From Macrosoma leucophasiata (lineage: Eukaryota; Arthropoda; Insecta; Lepidoptera; Hedylidae): a DNA stretch of 64,000 nucleotides. The position numbers were made by a program, and so were the translations under genes. Each line of letters begins with the position of its first letter. Position 1 is the stretch's first letter. The stretch covers positions 23,607,001-23,671,000 of the forward strand of contig JAWQUS010000001.1 of the NCBI GenBank assembly GCA_036365455.1, read 5' to 3'. Below, one piece after another: positions 19,799 to 30,045 of this stretch. Below the pieces are notes generated by a model. That model had not been told where the DNA came from. It saw only the letters and a program-made list of their open reading frames with translations, and ran no database searches.

Positions 19799-20456
19799 TC
19801 CTGAATACAAGCTGGTTCACATGCAACTGAACGCCATCTTCCGACCGGTCTCGTTACACTTGTTATGTAACAACAATAACGCGCATCCATCAAGCGTATT
19901 TATGGCGCGGAACTAAAGCTGCTTTTTCAGTATAAACCGAATAAATTAGAATGAAAGCTAAATATTTAACTGACTTGTATACGGCGGGCACCTCCTAAAT
20001 GTATCGCATAAATTCGACCAAGTAAAAAGTCGTCAAGTTTCCGACGTTTGTTTTGTAGGGATATGACGAAGTTTCATTCTGTAGTGAAGAGGAACGAACG
20101 ATATTAAAAATCGTTCTTAGATAAAGGATGTTTTTCAATTCTTTTATTTTTATCGAGAGATTTTATTTTTGAGTAAATTTAATATAAATACTTAATGAAA
20201 CGAAGGTGATAACTGTATTATTAAAGAGTTACTTCTAAAGTATATCTTATTTCAAAACTTATGTTAATAAAGCAACTTTAATTAACAAACAGATTTTTTA
20301 ATAACAGTAAGGTTTGCATGTGGTCGACCAGTAGTCCGACAACTACTAAATAGATGTTTTATAGGACTTTGACCAGCTCGTTCTTGATATTTTTGTAGCG
20401 ATATAAAATTCGAACTCCATTTTTCTATTTTTCGTACTACTAATTCTTGAAATTTA
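19799..20456. other. Unassigned stretch
   Basis: AT-rich with no recognised repeat or gene. Confidence 0.5.
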
Positions 20457-20626
20457 TTTTTTTATGTTATGAAAGTGGAAAATAATCATGCAGTTCACAT
20501 TGATGTTAAGTGATCACTGCAGCCTATATACACCCAAAGCTTTGTGTGCATGGTATTTACCAGAGATCAAAATGCCTGAGACCTGCCCTGAGACCTAAGT
20601 TGTTATTTCTTTATAATCGCTATTAC
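20457..20626 (-). repeat. S1 repeat, 3' half, diverged
   Basis: 'tgcagttcacattgatgtta' on the minus-oriented copy is well kept; the rest is diverged and internally altered. Confidence 0.75.
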
Positions 20627-21205
20627 GGGGCCATAATTGATTAGCATAATGTGTGTTAATTTACCTCAAAACTCCAATAGATACTTGAAATAATACTTCA
20701 ATTTCTAATATCTTTAAAAGTATTTTAAGTGACATAACTAACTAGCTTCTTCAAAAAACTCAGCCATAACAGCATCCAACAATCATATCCACCCAAAACG
20801 AACGTCGCTACCCATTAAACGCAATAGTTACGGGTACAAAATTTATTGTTTTTCATCTTTGAAATCTTAGCGGAGTCAAGTTATATAAATCATGCGTTAA
20901 TGCCGGCGCATTATACAAATTCAAATTTATAACCCGATAAAATTACGGAATGGCCGATGGGGTGTCTCCCTTGGGGGGTGGGGTGTCATCATTACGGACA
21001 AACTAAATGCGGCTTTAATTCATTAGGAATCGAGGTTCGAAATGGCCTTTGCCGATTGATTGTTTTGATGGAATGGCGAATAATATTGGTGTTGAGCTAG
21101 TTACAAGATATAAACAGTGTCATGGTGTGATAGATAATGTGGACTGATACTAAAACTCAAAGGAGAAGGAGTAATATGAGATATAAGATAATAGCAATTA
21201 AACCC
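20627..21205. other. Unassigned stretch
   Basis: No recognised family. A G-rich run ('ggtgtctcccttgggggg') near 20960 stands out only by composition. Confidence 0.5.
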
Positions 21206-21497
21206 AATTTTACTGGTGGTAGAGCTCCAGTGACGGAGCTCGCGGGCGTAGGCACCACCGCATTACCTGATTTACTTGCCGCTAAATAGTAGTGTTCAGC
21301 ACTATCGTGTTCCGGTCAGGTGGTAATGTACGGCCCTGTAATTTCCGGCACAGAGGCATAACACCTTAGGCCTCAGGAGTGGTAACGCATTTGCATTTTG
21401 ACCTTGGTCTTTGTGTGGGTGTCTATAGGCTGCAGTCATCACTTAACATCAATGTGAAGCATGCATGTTTGCCACTTCAACTACATTAAAAAAAAAA
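21206..21497 (+). repeat. S1 repeat, full length, younger subfamily
   Basis: Complete, from 'tactggtggtagagctccag' to 'cacttcaactacatt' plus an A-run. One of the copies closest to an apparent consensus. Confidence 0.9.
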
Positions 21498-21544
21498 AAA
21501 AAATAATACCCAACCATACATACCATACTCATTTATTGTATTTG

Positions 21545-21703
21545 TAGAGTTGGTAATGTGCCCGGAGATGGCAACAGGTTCGCCACCTGTTACATGGGCC
21601 AAAACGTAACCGGCGAGTCGTGGGTGTTTGCATGTATGATTGAATGCATGCATTTACCTCTGCCTACCCCTTCGAGGATTACAGGCGTGAAGTTACGTTT
21701 TTT
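21545..21703 (+). repeat. S2 SINE, 5'-truncated
   Basis: From 'gttggtaatgtgcccggaga' to 'ttacaggcgtgaagttacgt'; the tRNA-like head is missing. Confidence 0.8.
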
Positions 21704-21708
21704 TACGT

Positions 21709-21965
21709 TAGAGTTCCAAGTGTAAGAGCCCGAGTGCGTAGGTACCACCGCATTACCTAACCTATCTGCCGCTAAATGGTAGTGTTCGACCCTATCGTGT
21801 TCCGGTTAGATGGTAATGTATGGCCCTGTAATAACTATCACAGGGACATGACACCTCAGGTCTCAGGAGTGTCAACGCATCTGCATTTTGACCTCTGGTT
21901 TTATGTAGATGTCCATAGGCTGCAGTCATCACTTAACATCCATGTGAGCTGCGTGCTTGTGAAAA
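21709..21965 (+). repeat. S1 repeat, older subfamily
   Basis: Runs from 'tagagttccaagtgtaagag' to 'agctgcgtgcttgt' with 'taataactatcacagggac' instead of the 'tttccggcacag' wording. Confidence 0.85.
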
Positions 21966-21988
21966 AACAGAGATTAAATAATTTAAAA

Positions 21989-22062
21989 AAACTCAGAAGT
22001 CAACGCGTCTACAATATTACTATTAATTAACTTATTATTGTTGACGCGTTGATTTCTGAGTT
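21989..22062. repeat. Stem-loop with 20-bp arms
   Basis: 'aactcagaagtcaacgcgtc' (21990-22009) pairs with 22043-22062 with one mismatch around a 33-nt AT loop. It may be a small MITE relic. Confidence 0.7.
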
Positions 22063-22832
22063 CTAATTTTATTATACCTGTGTTCCAGATATTACAACAC
22101 AATATATACTCTTTTTTTTGTTATGGCATCGCTAATACGCATATATATATATATATTGCCAGTGTCAAGTAAAACGATATTTCGTATTTATTTAAGCAGC
22201 GTAAAAGTTAGTATAATAAAGTCATCAAGTATAATATGTAAGTATTAAGTATATAAGTTATCAAGTATAATATGTCAGTCAAGTGAGTTACAATCAAGTT
22301 ATTCGAGTAAAGCGATGGTTACTTTACCAGAACATTTACAATGAAGTTTTGGAGGCAACCTGAAAGGTCGTGTTTTCGCACTGTTATTCTATTCCACTAT
22401 ACACGGGCACTGTAATAAACTTATATCAAACAAAATGCCACCAACTCTTCCCCCCGGACCGCTGCCTAGCGTAGACGTGCTCTGAGTTTTGCGATCAATT
22501 TAAATTAAATATTAAAATTTTAATACAAAATAATTTTTAAAGTGATAGTTTTGTGCCTTCTGCTGCTGGGATTCGATCGTGGAGTGCACGTTAGTTGAGC
22601 GCCACCGCAAACCACTGAGCCACATTGAAGCGTGCGTCAGTGACGAAATTAGCATTTTTATGCTACGAACATCTACGCTACGTACACCATCCCACGTCAT
22701 TACGGCTACGAGTGACCTGCTACACTGGCGATCCAGCGTATGTACTACGCAGAAGCTACGCAGTTGTAAAACAGAGCTCTTTATTGGTACGAGTGTTGTT
22801 CTATCATACTTCGCTACGAGTTTAAAATTATA

Positions 22833-23771
22833 ATGGAACTTAATAGATCTAGTTCTAATGCAAATATAGCTATTTCAAATAATGATAGCCTAATGGAAAA
22901 ATCACAATCAGACATTAACCTAAGTGCTTTGGGCGACAGTGTGAATTATACGACACCCCCCAACTATGTGGCTTTGCGAAATAAAAGAAGCAGAGAAGAC
23001 TTAGATATGGATAGATTGGATGTATTTAAGGAAGAAATGAAAAATATGCTTCAAAATATGCTCCAAACACAGGCAAATGAAATCAAAAAAATTAACCCTG
23101 TCCTTAATGATTTGAAGAAAACCAACGAAAATATTGAGACTAGTATATCTTTCTTGGCTGCCCAGAATGAAGAGTTTAAGAAAAGAATCGAAAAACTAGA
23201 GTTACAAAACAAAAAAGATAGAGATTACATAGTCATTCTTGAAGACAAGCTGGAAGACATGAAAAGAGAAAAACAAAAAATGAACTTTGAAATAAAAAAT
23301 GTACCTAAAATGACACCGAACGAAACTAAAGAAGATTTGGTGAATATGGTCTTAGAGTTATCAAAAACAGTTAAAATTGATTTTCAATCGAGTGAAATTA
23401 GTGATGTGTACAGAATCAAAGCTAAGAAAGAAAATGTCAAAAACCCTCCAATTATTGTAGAAACCACATCTACACGTCAAAAAACAAAGTTGCTTCAACA
23501 TTGCAAGCTGTTCAACGCAAGAACTGTCGATAAACTTAAGGCTCAACATTTAGGATTCAAAACTCTAGAAAATACGCCTATATTCATTTCAGAGCAACTG
23601 ACAGCCAAGAGTGCTCGTCTGTTTTTTCTTGCTCGAGGTTTTGCCAAAGCAAATACATACAAATACTGTTGGACCTCTTATGGTAGAGTTTATCTCAGAA
23701 AGAATGACATTGGACCCGTTATCTTAATTAACAACGAAGAACAAATTCAAAAATTAACAGAGCAAAAATGA
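22833..23771 (+). CDS. LINE ORF1: coiled-coil nucleic-acid-binding protein with FP-type C-terminal domain
   Basis: 312 residues. Residues 1-60 are polar, with SQSDINLS and RNKRSRED. Residues about 65-155 (DRLDVFKEEMKNML to DKLEDMKREKQK) have heptad-like hydrophobic spacing and heavy charge, a coiled coil likely to oligomerise. Residues about 155-312 (NFEIKNVPKM, SDVYRIKAK, PIIVETTS, IFISEQLT, YKYCWTSYGRVYLRKNDIG) look like the domain shared by lepidopteran LINE ORF1 proteins and the C-terminal part of the baculovirus FP family. No CCHC knuckle or PHD finger is present, unlike many related ORF1s. Expected role, from family knowledge: coats the element RNA and helps form the RNP. The start ATG follows in-frame stops and is well placed. 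The frame is open throughout. Confidence 0.88.
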   Translation: MELNRSSSNANIAISNNDSLMEKSQSDINLSALGDSVNYTTPPNYVALRNKRSREDLDMDRLDVFKEEMKNMLQNMLQTQANEIKKINPVLNDLKKTNENIETSISFLAAQNEEFKKRIEKLELQNKKDRDYIVILEDKLEDMKREKQKMNFEIKNVPKMTPNETKEDLVNMVLELSKTVKIDFQSSEISDVYRIKAKKENVKNPPIIVETTSTRQKTKLLQHCKLFNARTVDKLKAQHLGFKTLENTPIFISEQLTAKSARLFFLARGFAKANTYKYCWTSYGRVYLRKNDIGPVILINNEEQIQKLTEQK

Positions 23772-23822
23772 CTTGATGTTTTACATATTGCTAATCAATG
23801 TATTTGTTTCATTTCTTCTAAT

Positions 23823-24305
23823 ATGTACAAGTCTTGTGCATGCAAAATAATTTTAAAAATGTTTTATTTTTGTAAAAGTTGCGCGTATGTTGCCATGAAC
23901 AGAATGATAACACTAATGTGTATTTTTAACTTTGAAACATTATTTATGTTGCGGTTACTTAGGAATTATCATATTTACATAAACACATTCACCAAACACA
24001 AGGACACTCGAGTACGAATCATTTCACTTTACACTTTACATTACCTTTTATACATCACACGCAGAACTTACAGACGCAAGCTGTCTTCCACTCTAAACCA
24101 CTTACACAAACCTCACATATTTTACTCATTGACCTACCCCAAAGATGTAAATAATATACTAATATCCAAGCAAGTAATAAATGTCTCACATTTAGTAGCT
24201 ATACATTATAATACTTCATTCAATGATCGAATAATTATTACCCTTTATGCAAGTTACAACTATAAGAAAATGACAGGTTTTCGTTACATTTTCATTTATG
24301 AATAG
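23823..24305 (+). CDS. Hypothetical third frame in the ORF1-ORF2 spacer
   Basis: 160 codons spanning almost all of the 526-nt spacer between ORF1 and ORF2. Its stop overlaps the ORF2 start by 8 nt (ATGAATAG). The product is Cys/Tyr/Arg-rich and not like any domain I recognise. The spacer is very AT-rich, where long frames are less easily obtained by chance, yet codon use is not obviously coding. It could be a true small ORF, a termination-reinitiation bridge to ORF2, or chance. Confidence 0.3.
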   Translation: MYKSCACKIILKMFYFCKSCAYVAMNRMITLMCIFNFETLFMLRLLRNYHIYINTFTKHKDTRVRIISLYTLHYLLYITRRTYRRKLSSTLNHLHKPHIFYSLTYPKDVNNILISKQVINVSHLVAIHYNTSFNDRIIITLYASYNYKKMTGFRYIFIYE

Positions 24306-27246
24306 TACAATTAGATCACAAACTGAAATTGACTCTATTCAAATAGCACAACCAAATTTATGTGAAATGAGTGAGCTTCCACGTAAGATGTCAAGCTTAT
24401 TAAATACAGATATCACAATAATCGCACAAAACATTCGCAGTGTTTACAGCAATTTCGACGATCTTTGTACTTCATTAGCTACATTTAACTTTGCAGTTGA
24501 TGTAATAGTTCTCACTGAATGCGGGCTTGACTCTAATAAACCTATTCCTCTACTAGCTAATTACGTTTCTTGTTTTTCAACAAACCACTTAAATAAATGT
24601 GACGGTGTTGTTGTTTATGTCAAAGAAAAATACAAGGCAAAGCTAGAAGAGATTAAACTCACTCACGCTTCTTGCATACAAATTAAATTTAATAACTTCA
24701 TTATACTTGGTATATACCGCTCACCTTCAAACACTAGCCCTGAAGATTTTATAACATCTTTAGACAAGCACTTGCAGTCGCTAAAATCATGGAAAAATAT
24801 AATATTGACGGGAGATATTAACATAAATTTAATAGACAGCGATAACTTACAATCACACGATATTAGAAACAAAGAAAACTATTTGAACATGTTAGCTATG
24901 CATGGTATGCTTTCTGGCCACTACCTTCCAACTAGGAAAGCAAATTGTCTTGACCATTTCATTTTAAAATTAAATAAAAGCACTGCGGAGATTTTTGTGT
25001 TGAATACTTCAATAACAGACCATCAGATGATTTTCTTAAAACTATCAAACTTAATAACCTATAACAAAACCGTTAAAATAAAAACAACTTATGATTTCGA
25101 TAAAGCTCTAACATCCATCTATGAAATTAGACTTGAAGATTTCTTGTCATATGATGACCCTAACACGCTAGCCCATTTCTTTATAAATAAATTACATGTT
25201 TGTTTAGAGCAAAATAAAATATTAAAGGTTATATCGTGTAAAGAACGTGTTATCAAACCGTGGATTACCTTAGGTGTTCTGCGGTGTATTAGAAATAGAA
25301 ACGACATGCAAAAAAAGCTCAAATTTGACCCCGGAAACATACAGCTCAAAGAGATATATAGGCGTTATCGCAATTTCTGTAATAACCTTATAAAAAGGCT
25401 TAAATACAATTATCATAGAAGTCAATTATCTAACAACGAAAAAAATTCAAAGAAACTTTGGGAAGCCATTAATAATGTAACACATCGCAACAAAATTAAA
25501 ACTCAATATTTAGATCTGCTACAAATTAAACCTAATCCAAATGAATCTACTAACTCCGTAAATACTTATTTTTCACATATTGGACAAACTCTTGCTGAAA
25601 ATATAAAAGTTACACAATCATCCCAAAATCTACTCAATGATGAAGTGACTAATTATCAACTATCATCCTTTGTTTTGACCGATGTTGACCCAGTAGAAGT
25701 TCATGCTACTCTGATGAATCTTAAAACCAATTGTGCAGTCGGATCAGACGGCATTCCAACACTTTTCTTAAAAATGGCGCATAGCTGGGTGGTCCCAATA
25801 ATAACGCACCTAGCCAATCTTTGTTTCAAACATGGGATTTTTCCATCGCTCTTAAAACAAGCTATCATTACACCAGTTTACAAGAGTGGAGAGAGACACG
25901 TCCCCAATAATTACAGACCTATCTCAGTATTACCTGCCATAGCAAAAATTTTAGAAAAACTAATAAATGTCCGTCTCACCAATTATCTAAAGCGTTATAA
26001 CCTTATTTCTACGTCTCAGTTCGGCTTTCGACATGGACTATCGACTGAAAACGCAGTTATCGCACTCACTTCTATGATAGTCAATAAAATAGATACAGGT
26101 AATAAATGCATAGCCGTCTTTTTAGACCTTAAAAAGGCTTTCGATTCTGTCTCCGTCTTTATCCTTGTACAAAGGCTTGAAAAATTAGGTATAAGAGGTA
26201 GTCCGTTAGAACTTCTTAGGGACTATCTGGTGGGCCGTACACAGCGTGTAAAAATTGGCGACTACACCAGTGAACTGACAAATATTGATTATGGTGTGCC
26301 TCAGGGAAGTGTACTTGGCCCGACTTTGTTCCTGGCGTACATTAATCCGCTCTGCAACCTAAACATTAACCAAGGTCAATTGTTTTCCTACGCGGATGAT
26401 ACTGCCATAGTATTTTATGCAAACACATGGGATGTAGTACATAAAGTGGCGGAATCAGGTCTTACGAAGATAGCTTCCTGGCTTAATACTAATTTACTGA
26501 CTCTTAATACTGCTAAAACCAACTACGTGTGTTTTACAAAATATAATGCTACGCAACCAGACATAAATTTTAAAATTAAAATTCACACCTGTAGTAACAG
26601 CTTAAATACTCTCTGTCCGTGTAATATAATACAAAGATTAGACAAAACCAAATATCTAGGTGTGGTTTTGGACCAGAGATTATCCTGGCATGCGCACATA
26701 GACTTGACCGTTGGCAGACTCAGAAAATTCATATGGATTTTTAAGGAACTCAAACATGTTGCAGGACCAACCATACTGAATCGTGTTTATGTATCACTGG
26801 TGCAGTCAATTGTTGTATACTGCTTACCTATCTGGGGTGGAGCAAACAAAACTAAAATTCTTGAATTGGAAAGGGCACAAAGATCTTTGTTAAAAGTTAT
26901 GTACTCCAAACCGTTCAAGTTTCCTACTGAAGAACTCTATTCTATTTCCAACGTTCTCTCAGTAAGGAAATTGTATATACTGCACACCGTCTTGAGAATG
27001 CATAGACAACTTACTTATAATCCGAATGTTCTACTTAAAAGAAGGAAGGATAAAGTAGCTCTGGTACCTCAATCTAACACTACATACGCTATGAGACAAT
27101 TCAACAGTCAGTCGGCTCATTTGTACAATTATATAAATAAAATTCTTAAAATTTATCCATTAACCCACTTTCGCTGCAGCAAGGTCATATCTAATTGGCT
27201 AAAGACACTTAGCTATGATGAAACAGAATTAATCATCAAAAATTAA
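24298..27246 (+). CDS. LINE ORF2: AP-like endonuclease plus reverse transcriptase
   Basis: 982 residues. The N-terminal endonuclease (about 40-245) has AQN at 43-45, LTE with Glu74, YRSPS from 140, TGDIN with Asp173 and Asn175, Asp219-His220 in LDHF and Asp241-His242 in SITDH, the set expected for an active APE-type nuclease that nicks target DNA. The RT (about 470-790) has NNYRPIS (Tyr539), FLDLKKAFDS with Asp610 in motif A, GVPQG from 666, and YADD with aspartates 700-701. YLGVVLD and the C-terminal region follow. It carries out target-primed reverse transcription in the nucleus. No RNase H is seen. The usual length of this class is 900-1000 residues, so it looks complete, with every catalytic residue kept. 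The start may lie a few codons downstream (Met23 or Met31); I chose the first ATG because it overlaps the upstream frame. Confidence 0.95.
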   Translation: MNSTIRSQTEIDSIQIAQPNLCEMSELPRKMSSLLNTDITIIAQNIRSVYSNFDDLCTSLATFNFAVDVIVLTECGLDSNKPIPLLANYVSCFSTNHLNKCDGVVVYVKEKYKAKLEEIKLTHASCIQIKFNNFIILGIYRSPSNTSPEDFITSLDKHLQSLKSWKNIILTGDININLIDSDNLQSHDIRNKENYLNMLAMHGMLSGHYLPTRKANCLDHFILKLNKSTAEIFVLNTSITDHQMIFLKLSNLITYNKTVKIKTTYDFDKALTSIYEIRLEDFLSYDDPNTLAHFFINKLHVCLEQNKILKVISCKERVIKPWITLGVLRCIRNRNDMQKKLKFDPGNIQLKEIYRRYRNFCNNLIKRLKYNYHRSQLSNNEKNSKKLWEAINNVTHRNKIKTQYLDLLQIKPNPNESTNSVNTYFSHIGQTLAENIKVTQSSQNLLNDEVTNYQLSSFVLTDVDPVEVHATLMNLKTNCAVGSDGIPTLFLKMAHSWVVPIITHLANLCFKHGIFPSLLKQAIITPVYKSGERHVPNNYRPISVLPAIAKILEKLINVRLTNYLKRYNLISTSQFGFRHGLSTENAVIALTSMIVNKIDTGNKCIAVFLDLKKAFDSVSVFILVQRLEKLGIRGSPLELLRDYLVGRTQRVKIGDYTSELTNIDYGVPQGSVLGPTLFLAYINPLCNLNINQGQLFSYADDTAIVFYANTWDVVHKVAESGLTKIASWLNTNLLTLNTAKTNYVCFTKYNATQPDINFKIKIHTCSNSLNTLCPCNIIQRLDKTKYLGVVLDQRLSWHAHIDLTVGRLRKFIWIFKELKHVAGPTILNRVYVSLVQSIVVYCLPIWGGANKTKILELERAQRSLLKVMYSKPFKFPTEELYSISNVLSVRKLYILHTVLRMHRQLTYNPNVLLKRRKDKVALVPQSNTTYAMRQFNSQSAHLYNYINKILKIYPLTHFRCSKVISNWLKTLSYDETELIIKN

Positions 27247-27298
27247 TGTGCACTCACAATACATAGCACTTACACATACACTCTAACTTACACATACA

Positions 27299-27316
27299 CT
27301 TACACACACACTTACA

Positions 27317-27388
<72 letters not shown>
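27299..27388. repeat. (AC)n microsatellite in the LINE 3' UTR
   Basis: An imperfect 'acacttacac' lead-in grows into a pure AC run of about 70 bp, inside the LINE and downstream of the ORF2 stop. Confidence 0.95.
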
Positions 27389-27392
<4 letters not shown>

Positions 27393-27749
27393 CACACTGT
27401 TAACTTTATTGCTTTTACTAATGTTTAATTTAACTTTCAATAATTAAATATGTCGTAGATCATAATTTATGTAATAACTAACAAGGAAGAGCAGGGTCTC
27501 CTAACACAGGTATTGTATACTTAAAAGGAGTCCCTTGCCACAGCTTAATTGTAAAACATATTTGATCTATCGAATAAAGATTTTTATTATTATTATTAAC
27601 TTTATTCAGTATAACTTAAAAGTACACCAAGAAAATGAAATAAAATAAGAGCACCATACGCCTCTTTCAAGGTTACCGCCAAAACCTCCCAATGTATACT
27701 TTGTCGTAGATTGTTGAAATTAAAGAGGTGAGAGATTTTCCTTCAAAAT

Positions 27750-28013
27750 GACGGAGCTCGCGGGCGTAGGCACCACCGCATTACCTAATATACTTGCCGC
27801 TAAATGGTAGTGTTCAACACTATCGTGTTCCGGTCAGGTGGTAATGTACGGCCCTGTAATTTCCGGCACAGAGGCATAAGGCCTTAGGCCTCAGGAGTGG
27901 TAACACATCTGCATTTTGACCTTGGTGTTTGTGTTGGTGTCTATAGGCTGCAGTCATCACTTAACATCAATGTGAACTGCATGCTTGTTTACAACTTCCA
28001 TTACATTAAAAAA
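27750..28013 (+). repeat. S1 repeat, near full length, younger subfamily
   Basis: From 'tgacggagctcgcgggcgta' to 'caacttccattacatt' and an A-run; the first 20 bp are missing. Confidence 0.88.
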
Positions 28014-28580
28014 ATGTATAACAATATAATATTTTTATTCACGCTTCGCAATACTTAAAGTGAGTGCTGACAAACCTATGTATAAATTCGATAACAGTTC
28101 CCAAATCGATTCAGCTAAACCGATTTTGCGAATCAGCACCACACTTGGTAATTATTATCAGGCCGGGTTTGATTTATAAGGATTTTCAGACTTTAAACCT
28201 CTTTTCTTTCTATTCACGTTTAATTGAATGATCAAATCGTGGCATTAACTCCGAGAGCCCATTGTCTCCGTAAAACAATGAAAGTCAATCGATGACTCGC
28301 TGGTTTCCCAGTTTTCGCGCTCGTTCTATTCGGAGCAGTATTTTTAATCTGTGACTTTTGACGTTCATTTTGGCGGAATTATTGTTCTGCCATGTTGGAT
28401 TTTTTTTAAAGACAGTTTTTTGTGGACATGTCTCGACACGAGTGAATTGGTTTAAGAATTTTATTATTACTGTTTTGGAGAGAGATGTTTGTAGTATCCC
28501 TGAGATTTACTTTATAGTACAATTTTGGTCACGTAATAATATGTATTTTTTGTAATAATCAAGTGGGTTCATGTAGGTAT
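28014..28580. other. Unassigned stretch
   Basis: AT-rich; a 65-codon frame at 28358 has no family signal. Confidence 0.5.
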
Positions 28581-28846
28581 CCCCGGATCTAGGTAGGGGC
28601 AAGCCGGGGCCTATACCCTGGGCGGAAAGTTCAGAGAGCGGCCAAAGTCATCAACGAATAGACAACTCATAATTTCACTTAGCTTTGATCTAAGAATAAA
28701 TAACAGCAATTGATGCATTATTTTCAGAAAGCCTATGTCTTGGTAACATCTGACAGCTGAAATTATGAAGATGATAAAGATAAAAATAAATGGCGGGAGC
28801 GGTATACTTCAGTTTGTGCCTCGCCTAAAAAATTGAAGATCCGGGG
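28581..28846. mobile_element. Possible hAT-like relic with inverted ends
   Basis: 'ccccggatct' (28581) and 'agatccgggg' (28837-28846) are inverted, with further G/C-rich similarity inside ('gccggggcctataccctggg'). The ends resemble the hAT MITE at 19.46 kb, but no 8-bp TSD was found. Confidence 0.35.
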
Positions 28847-29555
28847 CTGCATGGTTCATATACATCCATAGATACAACCTAAGCTTATAAAAGCGTGTTA
28901 AAAATAACGACTTGGCTACTTCAGGGTCTTAGTGGATCAGCCTGCGTGTCGGCAATTACAAAACAACCGGGTCGTCGGGAGTGGATTTTTGTGTCATTGT
29001 TTTCTTCACTAACGACGTATGAACTGTGTGTCATGATTCATTAAGCAATCATAAAAGAATCACTTTGATTATGACGAACTTTTTCATTTCATTGCCTTTT
29101 ATGTAGACAATTCGATATGTTGCAATGAATATTTTTTATTGGACTAAATTTTTTCGTACATTTCTATTTTTATTAAGATTATAATAATAATATACAACGT
29201 AGAAATACAGACGTGAATAATTCTTCAATTTGAAACCGAATAAAAATAATTCAATAATTTGGAGTTTGGCAAGGTTACGTTTGATCTAAAAATAGCTGAT
29301 GTCGGAAGTCAATCAATCAATCCATCGCTTTCGTTTCGCATTATGTAATTTCTTATTTTTGGAGTTCCATCGCCGAAAGCTAAAAATTGAACCCTTGTGA
29401 ATTTGTCTCGTCCATGTGTCTATTTAGAATGTCAAAGGTATTTGACTAGGAGCCTATTTTACCCTTATTATATGATTAAATAGATGGAATAGATAGAATT
29501 ATGATCATCGACCACACCACACAACACAGCTTCTACTATGATGGAAGAGCTGAAT
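28847..29555. other. Unassigned stretch
   Basis: No recognised family or gene. Confidence 0.5.
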
Positions 29556-29559
29556 GAAT

Positions 29560-30045
29560 TCTACTCTCATTTGTGCGCGGGAACCCACAAAAGCAGCTTG
29601 GTCCAGTTGAGTCAGTACAAAAATGCGCCGTTCGTATCGTTAATGATCTAAGACTTACTGACATGCTCGAACATCTGAACTTGCGCAGAGACACAGGGAG
29701 TGGCGTTTTTTACCGTATCTACAATGGTGAGTGCTTTGCTGTACTGTTTGATATAGTGCCACCGTCTCTTTTCATACTCCACACTACCCATTGACGAGAA
29801 AGTTTCCACCCACACAGACTGGACGCATGACAGTGCTCAACAGTTCGGTTTTTGCGTTCGTGTCTGCCCACAACGTGTAAATTGTAGAAACAAACTTCTG
29901 TCTCGGTGCTACAATATGGGGTTTTTCCAAAATAGCGTTAATAAGGTCCTTCGGGGCTGGCAGCGCGTTGGCAATTACCCTGGTGTTGTAAATGTTCATA
30001 GGCGTCGGTGACCGCTTTCCATCAGGTGGCCCGTTTGCTTGTCTG
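29560..30045 (+). pseudogene. Jockey-type LINE ORF2 C-terminus, frameshifted
   Basis: In shifting frames one reads VSLMI, LNLRRDTGSGVFYRIYNGEC, LDA-QCS-VRF, TCKLWN and GNYPGVVNVH, then the 3' end 'ccatcaggtggcccgtttgc'. This order is that of the C-terminal 150 residues of common lepidopteran Jockey-like ORF2s. Several frameshifts and stops make it a relic. Confidence 0.75.

Larger units (their letters stand above)
22447..27597 (+). mobile_element. Full-length non-LTR retrotransposon (CR1/Daphne/Jockey group)
   Basis: About 5.15 kb. It starts with a GC-richer 5' leader ('cttccccccggaccgctgcc'), then two main ORFs, a 3' UTR with an (AC)n run, the polyadenylation-like 'aataaaga' and a (TTA)n tail. 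The flanks share only AACT (22443-22446, 27598-27601), so the TSD is at most 4 bp. APE-type endonuclease and RT show it is a LINE. Both ORFs are open, so it could be active or recently active. The group assignment rests on domain layout and motifs and was not tested by a tree. Confidence 0.92.
22111..27689 (-). mobile_element. P1 retroposon, second copy, split by a full-length LINE
   Basis: 22111-22446 and 27598-27689 match the P1 copy at 15829-16268 end to end. A TSD-like 11-bp repeat surrounds the whole: CAATATATACT (22100-22110) and CAATGTATACT (27690-27700), one mismatch. The interruption falls exactly where the other copy reads continuously 'gccaccaactttattcaa', which gives the LINE boundaries to the base. 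Confidence 0.85.

Noticed and set aside
27299..27388. CRISPR array or tandem coding repeat at the AC run
   Set aside because: Plain dinucleotide microsatellite with no spacers, in a eukaryotic LINE 3' UTR.
28581..28846. Confident hAT element
   Set aside because: The ends are inverted for only 10 bp and no 8-bp TSD was found; kept only as a low-confidence relic.
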